Counted from the first letter of the stretch, positions 34,774-43,718 are shown. The stretch: 64,000 bases of DNA from Pusillimonas sp. DMV24BSW_D (GCF_011388195.1 NZ_CP049990.1:124001-188000), one strand, 5' to 3'. Notes: generated from the sequence alone by a model not told the origin. Program-made: numbers and translations.

Positions 34774-36006
34774 TTACTTCTTCCAGTCGGGTTTAGGAAT
34801 GATAACGGGTTGCGCACCTTTCAGGTCTTTCGGCCCGACACCCTGGAAAACACCGTTTTGCCATTGACCGACGGTGAAGATACCGACCAACTGGTTGTTA
34901 ACAATTTTGATGTCACCCAGAATGGTCTCGAAACCGCCTTTCTTGAGTTCGGCCGAAATTTTTTCGCGATCAATTTCACCGACACGCTCAATAGCCTGCT
35001 GCAGCATTTGCAATGAAGCATAACTTACTTGGCTGCCCCAATAGTCGGTATCTTTACCCGTCACTTCTTTGTGGCGTGCACGATATTCCTGGATAGCCTT
35101 TGATGTGCCGTCGATACCGCCCAAGCTCATTTGGCCTTCAACACCTTGCGCACCGTATTTACCAATGAAGAAGGGAAACTGGGTACCCACGCCGGTGTAG
35201 AAAATCTTGGGGTTCAAGCTAATGATACGTGCCTGATCGCTGATCAGGATCGTGTCGGGCGGATAAGAATAAGCAATAAAGGTATCGGCCCCCGAATCTT
35301 TAACTTGATTCAACAGCGTTGATAAATCGGACGTACCGACTGGATAACTTTCATCCATTACCAGCTCGAAGCCTTTGGCTTGCGCAGCCTTGCGAGCCGC
35401 AGAGGCGGATTCAACACCGAAACCGTCGGCAACACTGATCATGGCGATTTTGTTATTGATTTTCCCCTCTTTCAGCGCATCGGCCAATGTATCAAACAAT
35501 CCATTCGCATACATCGACGCCGAGCCCAACAGAAAATAATGATTGGGCCAACGCTTGGCGAACTGGTCGGCTTTATCAGTTAGGTTGGTCGTGCCCAGTT
35601 GCGGATAGCCGTGCTTGTCGAATAACGGCGCAACGGCCAGATTTGTTGCCGTACCCCAAGGCGGCAATAGCAGGTCCACCTCATCTTGTGTTATTAAGCG
35701 TTCCACCGCGCGCACCGCCTCTTCGGTGCTGGAACGGTCATCATATTCAACCACTGTAATGGGTACACGCTTGCCGTACTTGCTTAGCATGATACCGCCG
35801 GCTTTGTTAACCTCTTCGACCCACATTTCATAGTTGGGTCGCTGCGTCGTGGACGCACCCGGGGCATTAGGGCCGGTTTTTGCCAGGGCGTAACCGATTA
35901 CGATTGACTCGGGCGCTTCGGCGGCCAGGGTGGGTGCCGCGGCACCCACCACCGACAGACTTAACGCCAGTGTCGCCAGCTTTGATGTCCATTTTTTAAC
36001 GGTCAT
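34774..36006 (-). CDS. Periplasmic substrate-binding protein, LivJ/LivK family
   Basis: 410 residues. Seen: Sec signal peptide (about 1-28, ending TLAAEA), then two-lobed Peripla_BP_6 domain with IVIGYALAKTGPNAPGAS at the ligand end of lobe 1 and LLLPPWGTATNLAVAPLFDKHG. Binds the solute of the adjacent importer. Many Liv-like binding proteins take urea, aromatic acids, amides or short-chain acids. The ligand is unknown here, and the long ATT-type 'PPWGT' loop is not that of leucine-binding proteins (by eye). Start has CGGAG upstream. Confidence 0.92.
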   Translation of the reverse strand: MTVKKWTSKLATLALSLSVVGAAAPTLAAEAPESIVIGYALAKTGPNAPGASTTQRPNYEMWVEEVNKAGGIMLSKYGKRVPITVVEYDDRSSTEEAVRAVERLITQDEVDLLLPPWGTATNLAVAPLFDKHGYPQLGTTNLTDKADQFAKRWPNHYFLLGSASMYANGLFDTLADALKEGKINNKIAMISVADGFGVESASAARKAAQAKGFELVMDESYPVGTSDLSTLLNQVKDSGADTFIAYSYPPDTILISDQARIISLNPKIFYTGVGTQFPFFIGKYGAQGVEGQMSLGGIDGTSKAIQEYRARHKEVTGKDTDYWGSQVSYASLQMLQQAIERVGEIDREKISAELKKGGFETILGDIKIVNNQLVGIFTVGQWQNGVFQGVGPKDLKGAQPVIIPKPDWKK

Positions 36007-36111
36007 TTTTTGTCTCCGGAAAATAAGGGGTTTTTAAAGTGATGACACACCCGACAACACGCACCCCATACAAGTGGCCAGGTAATGACTATAACAATTT
36101 ACACACTATGT

Positions 36112-36126
36112 ATCAGGTTACCTGAT
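36112..36126. promoter_or_regulatory. 15-bp palindrome upstream of the binding-protein gene
   Basis: ATCAGG (36112-36117) and CCTGAT (36121-36126) with spacer TTA, in the 141-base gap between the Tm-1-like and binding-protein genes. No T run on either side, so more likely an operator than a terminator. I found no convincing promoter next to it. Confidence 0.4.
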
Positions 36127-36147
36127 TGGTTGTTTTTAGTTGTTATT

Positions 36148-37365
36148 TCATGCTTTGATCAGTTCAAGAACTTCTTGAACAATCGCATCGGCAAATGCTT
36201 CATCATTCAAATGGCAATCGAATGACTCAACCTTAACGGACGCCGGCATGGCTTCTTTCGCCGCGTTATAAAAAACCGGGCATAAAGAAGAATCATGCAG
36301 GTGTCCTTCCGGGCTGTCATGATGGGAGAAACCCTGTAAGGGTACTAACACCGACACCGGGCTTTTGCCTTCTTTTACAAGGCCGGCCAAATGCTGCGCC
36401 AGCCGTGTTAGTTCTTCTTTCTCAGTACGAACCGCCGTAAGCGCTTTATTGTGAATGTGATAGCGTTTGCCCGGGAATTGACGCTCGGCCATTTCCGGGG
36501 GGCCGGACACCATGAAGTCGGCATTGCCCGGCGCGATCACCACTGGAATCCCCTTGGCCAACGCAGCCTTGGAACGATTGGGCCCGGCGCTACACAGGCC
36601 GTTATTCAGAAAATCATTATGCTCAACCACCGACGATTCGATTACTGCGATAACGTCGCGCTCGCTCACAATTTGGTCCAGAGCCTGCCCACCGGTGCCA
36701 AGAGTATGGAAAACCAACACTTCATAACCCTTATCTTCCAGCGACTTACGCACACGCACCGTGCATCGATCAATCGTTCCCAATGTGCCCATGGCGATGA
36801 TGGGCTTATCGGACGCCTTTTTCGGCTCGTAATGCTTGGCCATGGCAGCTACTGCGATAGCTGCATTGCGATAAACATCGCCGGTGATGCTGTTAATGCC
36901 TGCAATATCGCAGACAGGATTGAACATGGTGATGTCTTTCGCGCCCACGAATGGTTGCGTGAACCCCGATGCCATGGTCGACACAAGTACCTTGGGCAAC
37001 CCATACGGCATGGCCTGCATAACGGTGCTTACCAACGAGCTCCCCATGGAGCCGCCAATACCGATAATGCCACTGAGCGGTGTTTTGGCGTGCAGCGCCA
37101 ACGCCAGCTTGGTGGCGCCTTCCATCATGACAGCCTGGCATTTGCCTTCGTGACCTAGGTCGCGGACCTCCTGAATGGTTTTCCCTGCTGCGCCGGCCAC
37201 TTCCTCGGGCGTAATTTCAGCTCCCGGCTTGACCGAACGCCGAATACTGGGGTCCATATGAAGCACCTCGACACCTTGCGCTTCCAGATTGTCGCGCACA
37301 TATTTGGCTTCCACCGCTTTGGTGTCGAGCGTAGCGATTAATAAAACTTTTGGTTTTGTACTCAT
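36148..37365 (-). CDS. Tm-1-like ATP-binding domain protein (UPF0261)
   Basis: 405 residues from the ATG at 37365 with AGGAG six bases upstream; an in-frame start at 37410 is rejected. Seen: KVLLIATLDTKAVEAKYV, the UPF0261 opening, GIGGSMGSSLVSTVMQAMPYGLPKVLVSTMASG in the first domain, and GTGGQALDQIVSERDVIAVIESSVVEH in the second; these glycine-rich loops line the ATP site in tomato Tm-1. Known: bacterial UPF0261 function is undefined. Placement between acetoacetyl-CoA synthetase and an ABC importer suggests a metabolic role, perhaps ATP-dependent activation of the substrate (inference). Confidence 0.9.
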   Translation of the reverse strand: MSTKPKVLLIATLDTKAVEAKYVRDNLEAQGVEVLHMDPSIRRSVKPGAEITPEEVAGAAGKTIQEVRDLGHEGKCQAVMMEGATKLALALHAKTPLSGIIGIGGSMGSSLVSTVMQAMPYGLPKVLVSTMASGFTQPFVGAKDITMFNPVCDIAGINSITGDVYRNAAIAVAAMAKHYEPKKASDKPIIAMGTLGTIDRCTVRVRKSLEDKGYEVLVFHTLGTGGQALDQIVSERDVIAVIESSVVEHNDFLNNGLCSAGPNRSKAALAKGIPVVIAPGNADFMVSGPPEMAERQFPGKRYHIHNKALTAVRTEKEELTRLAQHLAGLVKEGKSPVSVLVPLQGFSHHDSPEGHLHDSSLCPVFYNAAKEAMPASVKVESFDCHLNDEAFADAIVQEVLELIKA

Positions 37366-37411
37366 GTTGTCTCCTGAAAATATTATTTGATTCCACACCT
37401 GTCGAGCCAAG

Positions 37412-39406
37412 CTAAGACGGATTCAATTTTTGGGCCAAACGAATAAAGAAATCGAGACTATCCGGGTTCGCCATCGCGTCGGGATGCGCCACCTTTTGCG
37501 CGGGCGACCCTAACAGCAAACGCCGTACCGGCACCTCCATTTTCTTGCCGGTTAAAGTGCGGGGAATAGCTTGAACCTGATAAATCTCGTTGGGCACATG
37601 ACGCGGCGACGCTTTGGTGCGAATTTGCGTTTTAATCTGCGCCTTTAAATCATCATCGAGCACTTGCCCGTCGTCCAACACGACAAACAAAGGCATGAAC
37701 GAATCACGCCCCAAATACTCAAGATCCACCACCAGGCTATCGCGCACTTCGGGCAGCGCTTCCACCACACGATAAATCTCTGCGGTGCCCATGCGAATCC
37801 CGAAGCGATTAATTGTGGAGTCGGAGCGGCCATAAATAATGCTGGTTCCACGCGACGTGAATTGAATCCAGTCGCCATGGCGCCAGTACCCCGGGAACAT
37901 ATCGAAATAACTATCGTGGTAGCGCTCGTTGCCCGGATCATTCCAGAAATAAATAGGCATTGAAGGCATGGGTCGGGTAATAACCAGTTCACCCACCTCA
38001 TCGACTACAGCCTCGCCGCTCTCGTTGAACGCATAAGCGGCTACCCCTAATTCGCGGCACTGAATCTCGCCTGAATACACCGGCAGAGTGGGCGCGCAGG
38101 CGACAAACCCCGACGCAATATCTGTACCGCCGCTAATCGAAGCGAGCCAGAGGTCTGACTTGACGTTGTCGTACACCCATTGAAACGCATCAGTAGGTAA
38201 CGGCGAGCCAGTGGCATTAATGGCACGCAGGGCATTGAACGGCCCAACCTCCTTAGGCGACAGCCCTTCTTTCATGCAGTTAATTAAATAAGCTGCACCA
38301 CACCCTAAAAGGGTGACGTCGTAATCGTTAACAAAACGCCATAACGCTTTCTGATCCGGCCATGCGGGGTTGCCGTCGTAAAGCACAACGGTGGCGCCCA
38401 CCAACAAGCCACCCACCTGTAAATTCCATACAATCCAGCCGGTTCCGCCCAGGAATAACAAACGATCCCCCTCGCGCAAATCGTGCTGCAAAGCCATGGT
38501 TTTCATATGCGTTAAAACAATGCCGCCATGACTGTGCACGATAGCCTTGGGCAAACCGGTTGTACCCGACGAGTAAACCACCCAAAGCGGGTGCGAAAAC
38601 GGTACACGCTCGTATACTAATTGCGCCGGTTCGGAAACCTGGCTTGCCCACGACAATTGATTTCGCCAAGGCAGCGGTTGATTCACCTCTGCGTTCGGGC
38701 CCGGCACATGAATGACATGTTGTACCGTTGGCAGCGCATCAAGCAACTCACTCACCTGCTCTACCCGGGAGTGAAATTTGCCGTTGTAACTGTAGCTGTC
38801 GGTGGCAAAAATAAGCTTGGGTTCAATTTGGCTAAAGCGATCGGTCACGACCCGCACACCCATATCGGGTGCGCAGCTTGACCACACTGCACCCAAACTG
38901 GCGCAGGCCATAAACGCCACCACCGTTTCAGGGCGATTGGGCAAATAAGAAACCACACGGTCGCCTTTACCGATGCCCAGTTTGCGCAAACCGGCGGCCA
39001 ATGCACCGGCATCACGCTGCATATCGGCCCAGGAAACCTCATAAGGCTCTGACGTTTCATTACGCGCGATCAGCGCCGGACGTTGATCCGTTGCGTTGCG
39101 AAATATATGTTCTGCATAATTAAGGGTTGCGTTGGGAAACCATTTTGCATCCGGCATCGTCTGAGACGCCAGCACCGGCTGGTTCGATCCGCCGGCCTGA
39201 ACATCGAAATATTCCCAGATTGACGTCCAGAACGACTCGAGATTATCGACCGACCATTGCCATAAATCGGCATACTCGCCGCGCGGCAGGCCGTAACGGC
39301 GCTCAAGCCACTGCTGATAATGCGCCAGCCGCGAGGCATTTATTTGCGACTGGCTCGGTGTCCACAAAGGTTGAGCCGACGTTGCTTTGTCTGCTGACTG
39401 CGTCAT
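37412..39406 (-). CDS. Acetoacetate-CoA ligase (acetoacetyl-CoA synthetase)
   Basis: 664 residues, ANL-superfamily adenylate-forming enzyme. Seen: N-terminal YxxW-type region of AACS (QWLERRYGLPRGEYADLWQW), P-loop-like VYSSGTTGLPKAIVHSHGG (about 275-293), GGTDIASGF, then the hinge YGRSDSTINRFGIRMGTAEIY, and catalytic Lys in RTLTGKKMEVPVRRLL. Length and insert pattern match acetoacetate-specific ligases and not acetyl-CoA synthetase. Reaction: acetoacetate + ATP + CoA to acetoacetyl-CoA. Overlaps the HAD stop by 4 bases. Places a beta-keto acid in the pathway encoded here. Confidence 0.9.
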   Translation of the reverse strand: MTQSADKATSAQPLWTPSQSQINASRLAHYQQWLERRYGLPRGEYADLWQWSVDNLESFWTSIWEYFDVQAGGSNQPVLASQTMPDAKWFPNATLNYAEHIFRNATDQRPALIARNETSEPYEVSWADMQRDAGALAAGLRKLGIGKGDRVVSYLPNRPETVVAFMACASLGAVWSSCAPDMGVRVVTDRFSQIEPKLIFATDSYSYNGKFHSRVEQVSELLDALPTVQHVIHVPGPNAEVNQPLPWRNQLSWASQVSEPAQLVYERVPFSHPLWVVYSSGTTGLPKAIVHSHGGIVLTHMKTMALQHDLREGDRLLFLGGTGWIVWNLQVGGLLVGATVVLYDGNPAWPDQKALWRFVNDYDVTLLGCGAAYLINCMKEGLSPKEVGPFNALRAINATGSPLPTDAFQWVYDNVKSDLWLASISGGTDIASGFVACAPTLPVYSGEIQCRELGVAAYAFNESGEAVVDEVGELVITRPMPSMPIYFWNDPGNERYHDSYFDMFPGYWRHGDWIQFTSRGTSIIYGRSDSTINRFGIRMGTAEIYRVVEALPEVRDSLVVDLEYLGRDSFMPLFVVLDDGQVLDDDLKAQIKTQIRTKASPRHVPNEIYQVQAIPRTLTGKKMEVPVRRLLLGSPAQKVAHPDAMANPDSLDFFIRLAQKLNPS

Positions 39407-40239
39407 CGCATTAACTCCAATAACTGGTCGATACCCGACAACGAATAATGTGGCCGGCGGTTATCAGGCAAACGAGCGAAGTCGTTCGCTTTGTACAAGC
39501 CGGTATGAACACTGACCGAAATCGCCCCGTTCAAATGCGCCATTTCATTTTCCAGCGCCGGGTCGTCACCCACAATCGCCACATGTTCCGGCGCCACGCC
39601 CAGAATTTCGCGCGCGATGGCAAAAGCCTCGGCGGCCGGTTTGCCAACGACAATCGCCTCCTTGTCGGTCACACTGCTAATGGCGGCGGTTAAGGCACCC
39701 GAAATACCCAAGGTACGGCCATCACGGCTGGCAATGTACGGCACGGTGGAAACCGTATAAAACCCCGCCCCCTGCCAAATCGCCCTACTGGCGGCGTCAA
39801 GGTCGGGCAAACCGAACTCGGGGTACCATCCGATAAAAACCGCATCGGCATCGTCTGCCCGCTCGGGCGCACACACCACTTCAAAACCCGCATCAGCCAA
39901 CGGCTTCCAAACACCCTCGGCCCCCAGCACCAAAATTTTCTTATAGCCTTTTTTGCGAAAAACCGATACAGCAATGGCAGGAGGCGTTAAAGCACATTCG
40001 GGGGCCACCTCAATTCCCGCGTTGCCCAGCGCCTGCGACAACTGCACCGGCGTTTTCAATGAACCATTGGTAAAAACAACATAGGGCAACCCGCGCGAGC
40101 GCAAGAGCTCAAGCAACTCGAGCGAACCAGGCAACGGCGCATAACCGTTCAACCCCCTATCGGCCAATGCCAAGGTGCCGTCCACATCGAAAATAAACCC
40201 GCGCATTGCGTTCAGATCGGGCGCCTTTACTTCAGTCAT
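39403..40239 (-). CDS. HAD-IIA hydrolase (NagD / phosphoglycolate phosphatase-like)
   Basis: 278 residues. Seen: motif I FDVDGTLA (about 16-23), motif II VFTNGS, motif III Lys in VVGKPAAEAF and motif IV VGDDPALEN, plus the C2 cap of the IIA subclass. Dephosphorylates a small phosphomonoester. Embedded between the carboxyltransferase and acetoacetyl-CoA synthetase genes, so it may remove a phosphorylated or inhibitory intermediate of this pathway (inference). Substrate not readable. Confidence 0.88.
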   Translation of the reverse strand: MTEVKAPDLNAMRGFIFDVDGTLALADRGLNGYAPLPGSLELLELLRSRGLPYVVFTNGSLKTPVQLSQALGNAGIEVAPECALTPPAIAVSVFRKKGYKKILVLGAEGVWKPLADAGFEVVCAPERADDADAVFIGWYPEFGLPDLDAASRAIWQGAGFYTVSTVPYIASRDGRTLGISGALTAAISSVTDKEAIVVGKPAAEAFAIAREILGVAPEHVAIVGDDPALENEMAHLNGAISVSVHTGLYKANDFARLPDNRRPHYSLSGIDQLLELMR

Positions 40240-40256
40240 TAAACTTCTCCCGCAGC

Positions 40257-41726
40257 TTATTGGCCGCGTAACTCCATTAGAAACCCGTCACGTTCGATTC
40301 GGGCATGCTTGACATCGGGGCGTTCGGAAAGCGCTTTAATCAGGTGCTCCACCGGCGCCACGCTGGGGTTGTAATCTTGTCGGCAAGGACCGGCCGCCAC
40401 CATGGCATCAACCTGCTCAGCCGGCATCACTGCACGCAACAAAAACTCTTCATCCGACAATTTAGGGCTAAACTTTTTGCGCAATTCCGCCAGCGGCGGC
40501 ATGGGCGACTGACCCACCAACTCTTTGGCGCGGGGCAACTGCTCAATACGATCCCTTACATTCGGGTCGACATCGCCCGGCGGCGTACCAAAGCGCCCAA
40601 CCACGTAACGAATGACCTCATCGGGTACGTTGGCATAGCGCTCGGGCGACAACACATTCATGACCGCCATGGTGCCTACAACCTGCGAGAATGGCGTCAC
40701 CATAATGGGGTAACCCAGCTCGGCCCGCACACGCTCCACTTCCTCATACACCTCAGGCAGGCGATGCGCCTGACGCATCTCACGAAGCTGACGCTTCATG
40801 GTACCGATCATGCCGCCCGGTAACTGATGAGCGAAATAACGTTCGTCGTACTCCTGCGGAATACCCATGGGTAGACCTTCCGCCTTGGCCAGGCTCGTAA
40901 AGTACTCGCTTACCTTCGCCATGGCATCCAGATCGAGATCATGCGCTACACCACGGCTTTCCAGATTACTGATCACGTTTTCAACTGCAGGCTGACTACT
41001 GCCGTTACCCAAGGGTTGCGCAGCGGTGTGTAAGGCATCGACACCCAAACCGGGGGCTTCGGGGTATGTGAACGGCGCCAGGCCAATCGTGCAATGGGAG
41101 TGCAACTCAAGCGGTTTGGAACCGACTGCCTCGCGAAGGGCCGGCAACAAGGTACGTGCGCGGTCGGGCGTAAGCAACCCGCCCGGGTCTTTCAGGTAAA
41201 CCCGGTTAATAAAAGGCTGTGCCGCCAATTCGCGCGCCATTTGTGCAAAAAAAGCATCATCGTGAATCGGGCTCACGGTATATACCAACGCGCCGATCAC
41301 TTCCGAGGCACCTGCCTTGGCAATGGCCTGACAATTATTAATAACGGCCTGCGTAGTATTCATGGGGTCCATGACCATGAAACGCTCAATACCATTATTC
41401 ACGAGCAACTGATACGACAACGCCATCACTTCCGGATGAGCCGTTTCCCATGAAATAAACCGCATGCCTGTGGAGAGAAACGTGAGCGGCGTATTTTTTA
41501 AACGTGATTTCATTAAGCGCAAGCGTTCCCAAGGATCTTCCTTGTGGAAACGTACCGTCACCGCCATATGCGTGCTGGTACTGAAATCAATTGCGTAATA
41601 ACCCACCTGATCAAGCACGGATGCGATTTGCAGCATCATGCCGGTGCGCAAACCCGTTGCGCCCCAAAGGCTTTGGTTGCCGTCTCGTAATGTCGTGTCA
41701 ATAAACTGAATCTTTTTTTGCGTCAT
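40257..41726 (-). CDS. Carboxyltransferase subunit, pyruvate carboxylase/OadA type (no biotin domain)
   Basis: 489 residues. Seen: TIM-barrel opening FIDTTLRDGNQSLWGATGLRT (HMGL-like), Lys in VYLKDPGGLLTP at the position of the carboxylated catalytic Lys (IKDMAG in pyruvate carboxylase), metal-binding LHSHCTIG, and the PYC_OADA C-terminal helical part. Deviations by eye: the stretch PGGMIGTMKRQL lacks the Thr/Ser-Asn of GGQYTN or GGMLTN in enzymes acting on pyruvate/oxaloacetate, and the LRDAHQSLLATR motif is altered. No fused biotin carrier; the carrier is encoded two genes upstream. Transfers CO2 from biotin to an unknown acceptor, probably a methyl ketone or keto acid. Confidence 0.85.
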   Translation of the reverse strand: MTQKKIQFIDTTLRDGNQSLWGATGLRTGMMLQIASVLDQVGYYAIDFSTSTHMAVTVRFHKEDPWERLRLMKSRLKNTPLTFLSTGMRFISWETAHPEVMALSYQLLVNNGIERFMVMDPMNTTQAVINNCQAIAKAGASEVIGALVYTVSPIHDDAFFAQMARELAAQPFINRVYLKDPGGLLTPDRARTLLPALREAVGSKPLELHSHCTIGLAPFTYPEAPGLGVDALHTAAQPLGNGSSQPAVENVISNLESRGVAHDLDLDAMAKVSEYFTSLAKAEGLPMGIPQEYDERYFAHQLPGGMIGTMKRQLREMRQAHRLPEVYEEVERVRAELGYPIMVTPFSQVVGTMAVMNVLSPERYANVPDEVIRYVVGRFGTPPGDVDPNVRDRIEQLPRAKELVGQSPMPPLAELRKKFSPKLSDEEFLLRAVMPAEQVDAMVAAGPCRQDYNPSVAPVEHLIKALSERPDVKHARIERDGFLMELRGQ

Positions 41727-43135
41727 GTTTGTTCCCGTCGCGCTTCATTTTGCAAGCTGGGCTTTTCCGCCAAATAACGACCCAAAAAACCCGTATCGAC
41801 TCCGCCTTGCGTAAATTCCGGCGTTTCCAATATGGCTTTATGCAGCGTAATATTGGTTTTCACGCCTTCCAATACCAAATCATCAAGCGCCATACGCAAG
41901 CGAAGACGAGCCTGTTCCCGGTTTTGCCCAACCGCAATCACTTTGGCCACCATGGAGTCATAAAAGGGTGGAATCATGGCACCGGCTTCAATGTGCGTAT
42001 CAATACGCAAACCGTCGTGGGAAGGGAAATGGGCCTGAGTGACACGCCCGGGGGACGGCCTAAAATCGTGATCACAATCTTCGGCGTTAATTCGACACTC
42101 AATGGCATGGCCCTGCACCTGAATGTCGTTTTGCGCCCATGGCAATGGTTCACCCTGCGCAATACGGTACTGCGCCTCAATCAAATCAACACCCGTCACC
42201 TCTTCGGTAACCGGGTGTTCAACCTGAATACGTGCGTTCATCTCCAGAAAGTAAAACTGCTCGCGCGGCACGTCGACCAGAAACTCAATTGTGCCCGCGC
42301 CGCGATAACCGATATGGCGGGCAAACCTTACGGCCGCCTCGTGCAAACCATCTCGCAACGCATCCGACAGGTGCGGTGCGGGAGCCTCTTCAATCAGCTT
42401 TTGATATCGACGCTGCACTGAGCAGTCGCGATCGCCAAGGTGGAGGACATCTTTGCCGTCTCCCAACACTTGCACCTCGACGTGGCGACCTTGCGTCACG
42501 AAGCACTCAACATAAACGCGCCCATCACCGAAAGCAGAAAGCGCCTCAGCGCTGGCCATATCAAATTGTTGAATCAATGATTCACGCGTATCAGCGCGCT
42601 TCAGGCCACGACCACCGCCGCCGCCAACCGCCTTGATCAAGACGGGGTACCCGATATCATCGGCAACGGCCAAAGCTTCATCAAGGGTTTCAACCGGCCC
42701 GCCCGGCGTAACGGGTACATTTGCCTCGCCGGCTATGCGTCGTGCCTCCAGCTTGTTGCCGACCTGTTCAATTTGTTCAGCGGTAGGGCCAATGAAAATC
42801 ACATCGTTTTCTTCGCAGGCACGCGCGAATTCAGCACGTTCTGACAGAAAACCATAACCAGGGTGAATCGCTTGCGCACCCGTCGCCTGAGCGGCATGTA
42901 CCAAGGTATCGATTTTCAAATAGCTTTCAGTGGCACGGCCTGGCCCCACGCACACCACCTTATCGGCCATGCGCGCGCCCAGGCTGTCGCGATCGGCGCT
43001 TGAAACTACCAGGACCGTTTCAACGCCCAGGCGCTTAAGGCTGCGAATAATCCGCACCGCGATCTCACCCCGATTGGCCACAAGTACGCGGGTAATCGGT
43101 GGGGTCTGAATGCGATCAACCATGGTGATTGCCAT
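41723..43135 (-). CDS. Biotin carboxylase subunit (AccC-like)
   Basis: 470 residues. Seen: LVANRGEIAVRIIRS at the N-terminus, ATP-grasp loop VGGGGGRGLKRAD (about 168-180), and FLEMNARIQVEHPVTEEVTG with the catalytic Glu/Asn/Arg set. ATP plus bicarbonate carboxylates the biotin on the carrier encoded next door. A second in-frame ATG (43123) exists; 43135 is preferred by AAGGCGGA upstream. Because the operon carries an OadA-type carboxyltransferase, this is not the housekeeping acetyl-CoA carboxylase copy (inference). Overlaps the carboxyltransferase gene (ATGA). Confidence 0.93.
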   Translation of the reverse strand: MAITMVDRIQTPPITRVLVANRGEIAVRIIRSLKRLGVETVLVVSSADRDSLGARMADKVVCVGPGRATESYLKIDTLVHAAQATGAQAIHPGYGFLSERAEFARACEENDVIFIGPTAEQIEQVGNKLEARRIAGEANVPVTPGGPVETLDEALAVADDIGYPVLIKAVGGGGGRGLKRADTRESLIQQFDMASAEALSAFGDGRVYVECFVTQGRHVEVQVLGDGKDVLHLGDRDCSVQRRYQKLIEEAPAPHLSDALRDGLHEAAVRFARHIGYRGAGTIEFLVDVPREQFYFLEMNARIQVEHPVTEEVTGVDLIEAQYRIAQGEPLPWAQNDIQVQGHAIECRINAEDCDHDFRPSPGRVTQAHFPSHDGLRIDTHIEAGAMIPPFYDSMVAKVIAVGQNREQARLRLRMALDDLVLEGVKTNITLHKAILETPEFTQGGVDTGFLGRYLAEKPSLQNEARREQT

Positions 43136-43144
43136 AAATCCGCC

Positions 43145-43666
43145 TTAAGGACGCACGCGGAACAAAACCTGGTCGTACTCAACCAGTTCACCGTCTTGCG
43201 CCACCACCTCAACAACCTCGCCGGTTATATTGGCGGGAACTGAATTCATCAGTTTCATGACCTCGATAATGCCCACCACCGTTTCCGGCTCGACCTTTGA
43301 TCCTTCCGCAATAAAAGGATCCGCCCCCGGTTTCGGTGCGCGATAAAACGTGCCCAGCATGGGGGCTTTAATCTCGAGCAACGCGGCCTGGCCTGAAGAC
43401 GACGCCCTGTTTTCATCAGCATCCGACGACGGTGCTGCTGTTTTAGCTGAATTTGCCGGCTGCGGGGCTGAAACCGACGTGGCGGATGACACGGGCCGCA
43501 TTGATGGCATTGCCGACGCAGGCGACGCATCCGAAACCGCGGTTGATGCACCGCTGTTGCGACGCAAATCCAACTTGATACCATCGGCTTCCAAATGCAG
43601 CTCGTCGAAATGCGACGCGTCAAGCAACTGGATAATGCGCTGCACATCGTCGTGGGTAAAGCTCAT
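43145..43666 (-). CDS. Biotin carboxyl carrier protein (AccB-like)
   Basis: 173 residues. Seen: N-terminal helix-turn region DVQRIIQLLDASHFDELHLE as in AccB, Ala/Ser/Pro-rich linker (about 42-90), then a biotinyl domain with APMLGTFYRAPKPGADPF (thumb region) and the biotinylation motif IEVMKLMN (Lys about 136). Mobile carrier between the biotin carboxylase and the carboxyltransferase. First gene of the operon, divergent from an IclR regulator. Confidence 0.93.
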   Translation of the reverse strand: MSFTHDDVQRIIQLLDASHFDELHLEADGIKLDLRRNSGASTAVSDASPASAMPSMRPVSSATSVSAPQPANSAKTAAPSSDADENRASSSGQAALLEIKAPMLGTFYRAPKPGADPFIAEGSKVEPETVVGIIEVMKLMNSVPANITGEVVEVVAQDGELVEYDQVLFRVRP

Positions 43667-43708
43667 GTCAATGCTCCAAAAACACCCTGTTTGTCTTATT
43701 CATGTGCC

Positions 43709-43718
43709 GGTTTAAACC
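43709..43718. promoter_or_regulatory. Palindrome GGTTTAAACC in the IclR-carboxylase intergenic region
   Basis: Perfect 10-base palindrome 43 bases upstream of the carrier-protein gene on the minus strand. Could be an operator for the divergent IclR protein. No convincing -10/-35 pair was recognised nearby. Confidence 0.35.

Noticed and set aside
36112-36126. Rho-independent terminator after the Tm-1-like gene
   Set aside because: Six-bp stem without a T run on the minus strand; kept only as a possible operator.
40257-43666. Housekeeping acetyl-CoA carboxylase (accBC)
   Set aside because: The carboxyltransferase is of pyruvate/OadA type, not AccA/AccD, and the operon has its own IclR regulator.
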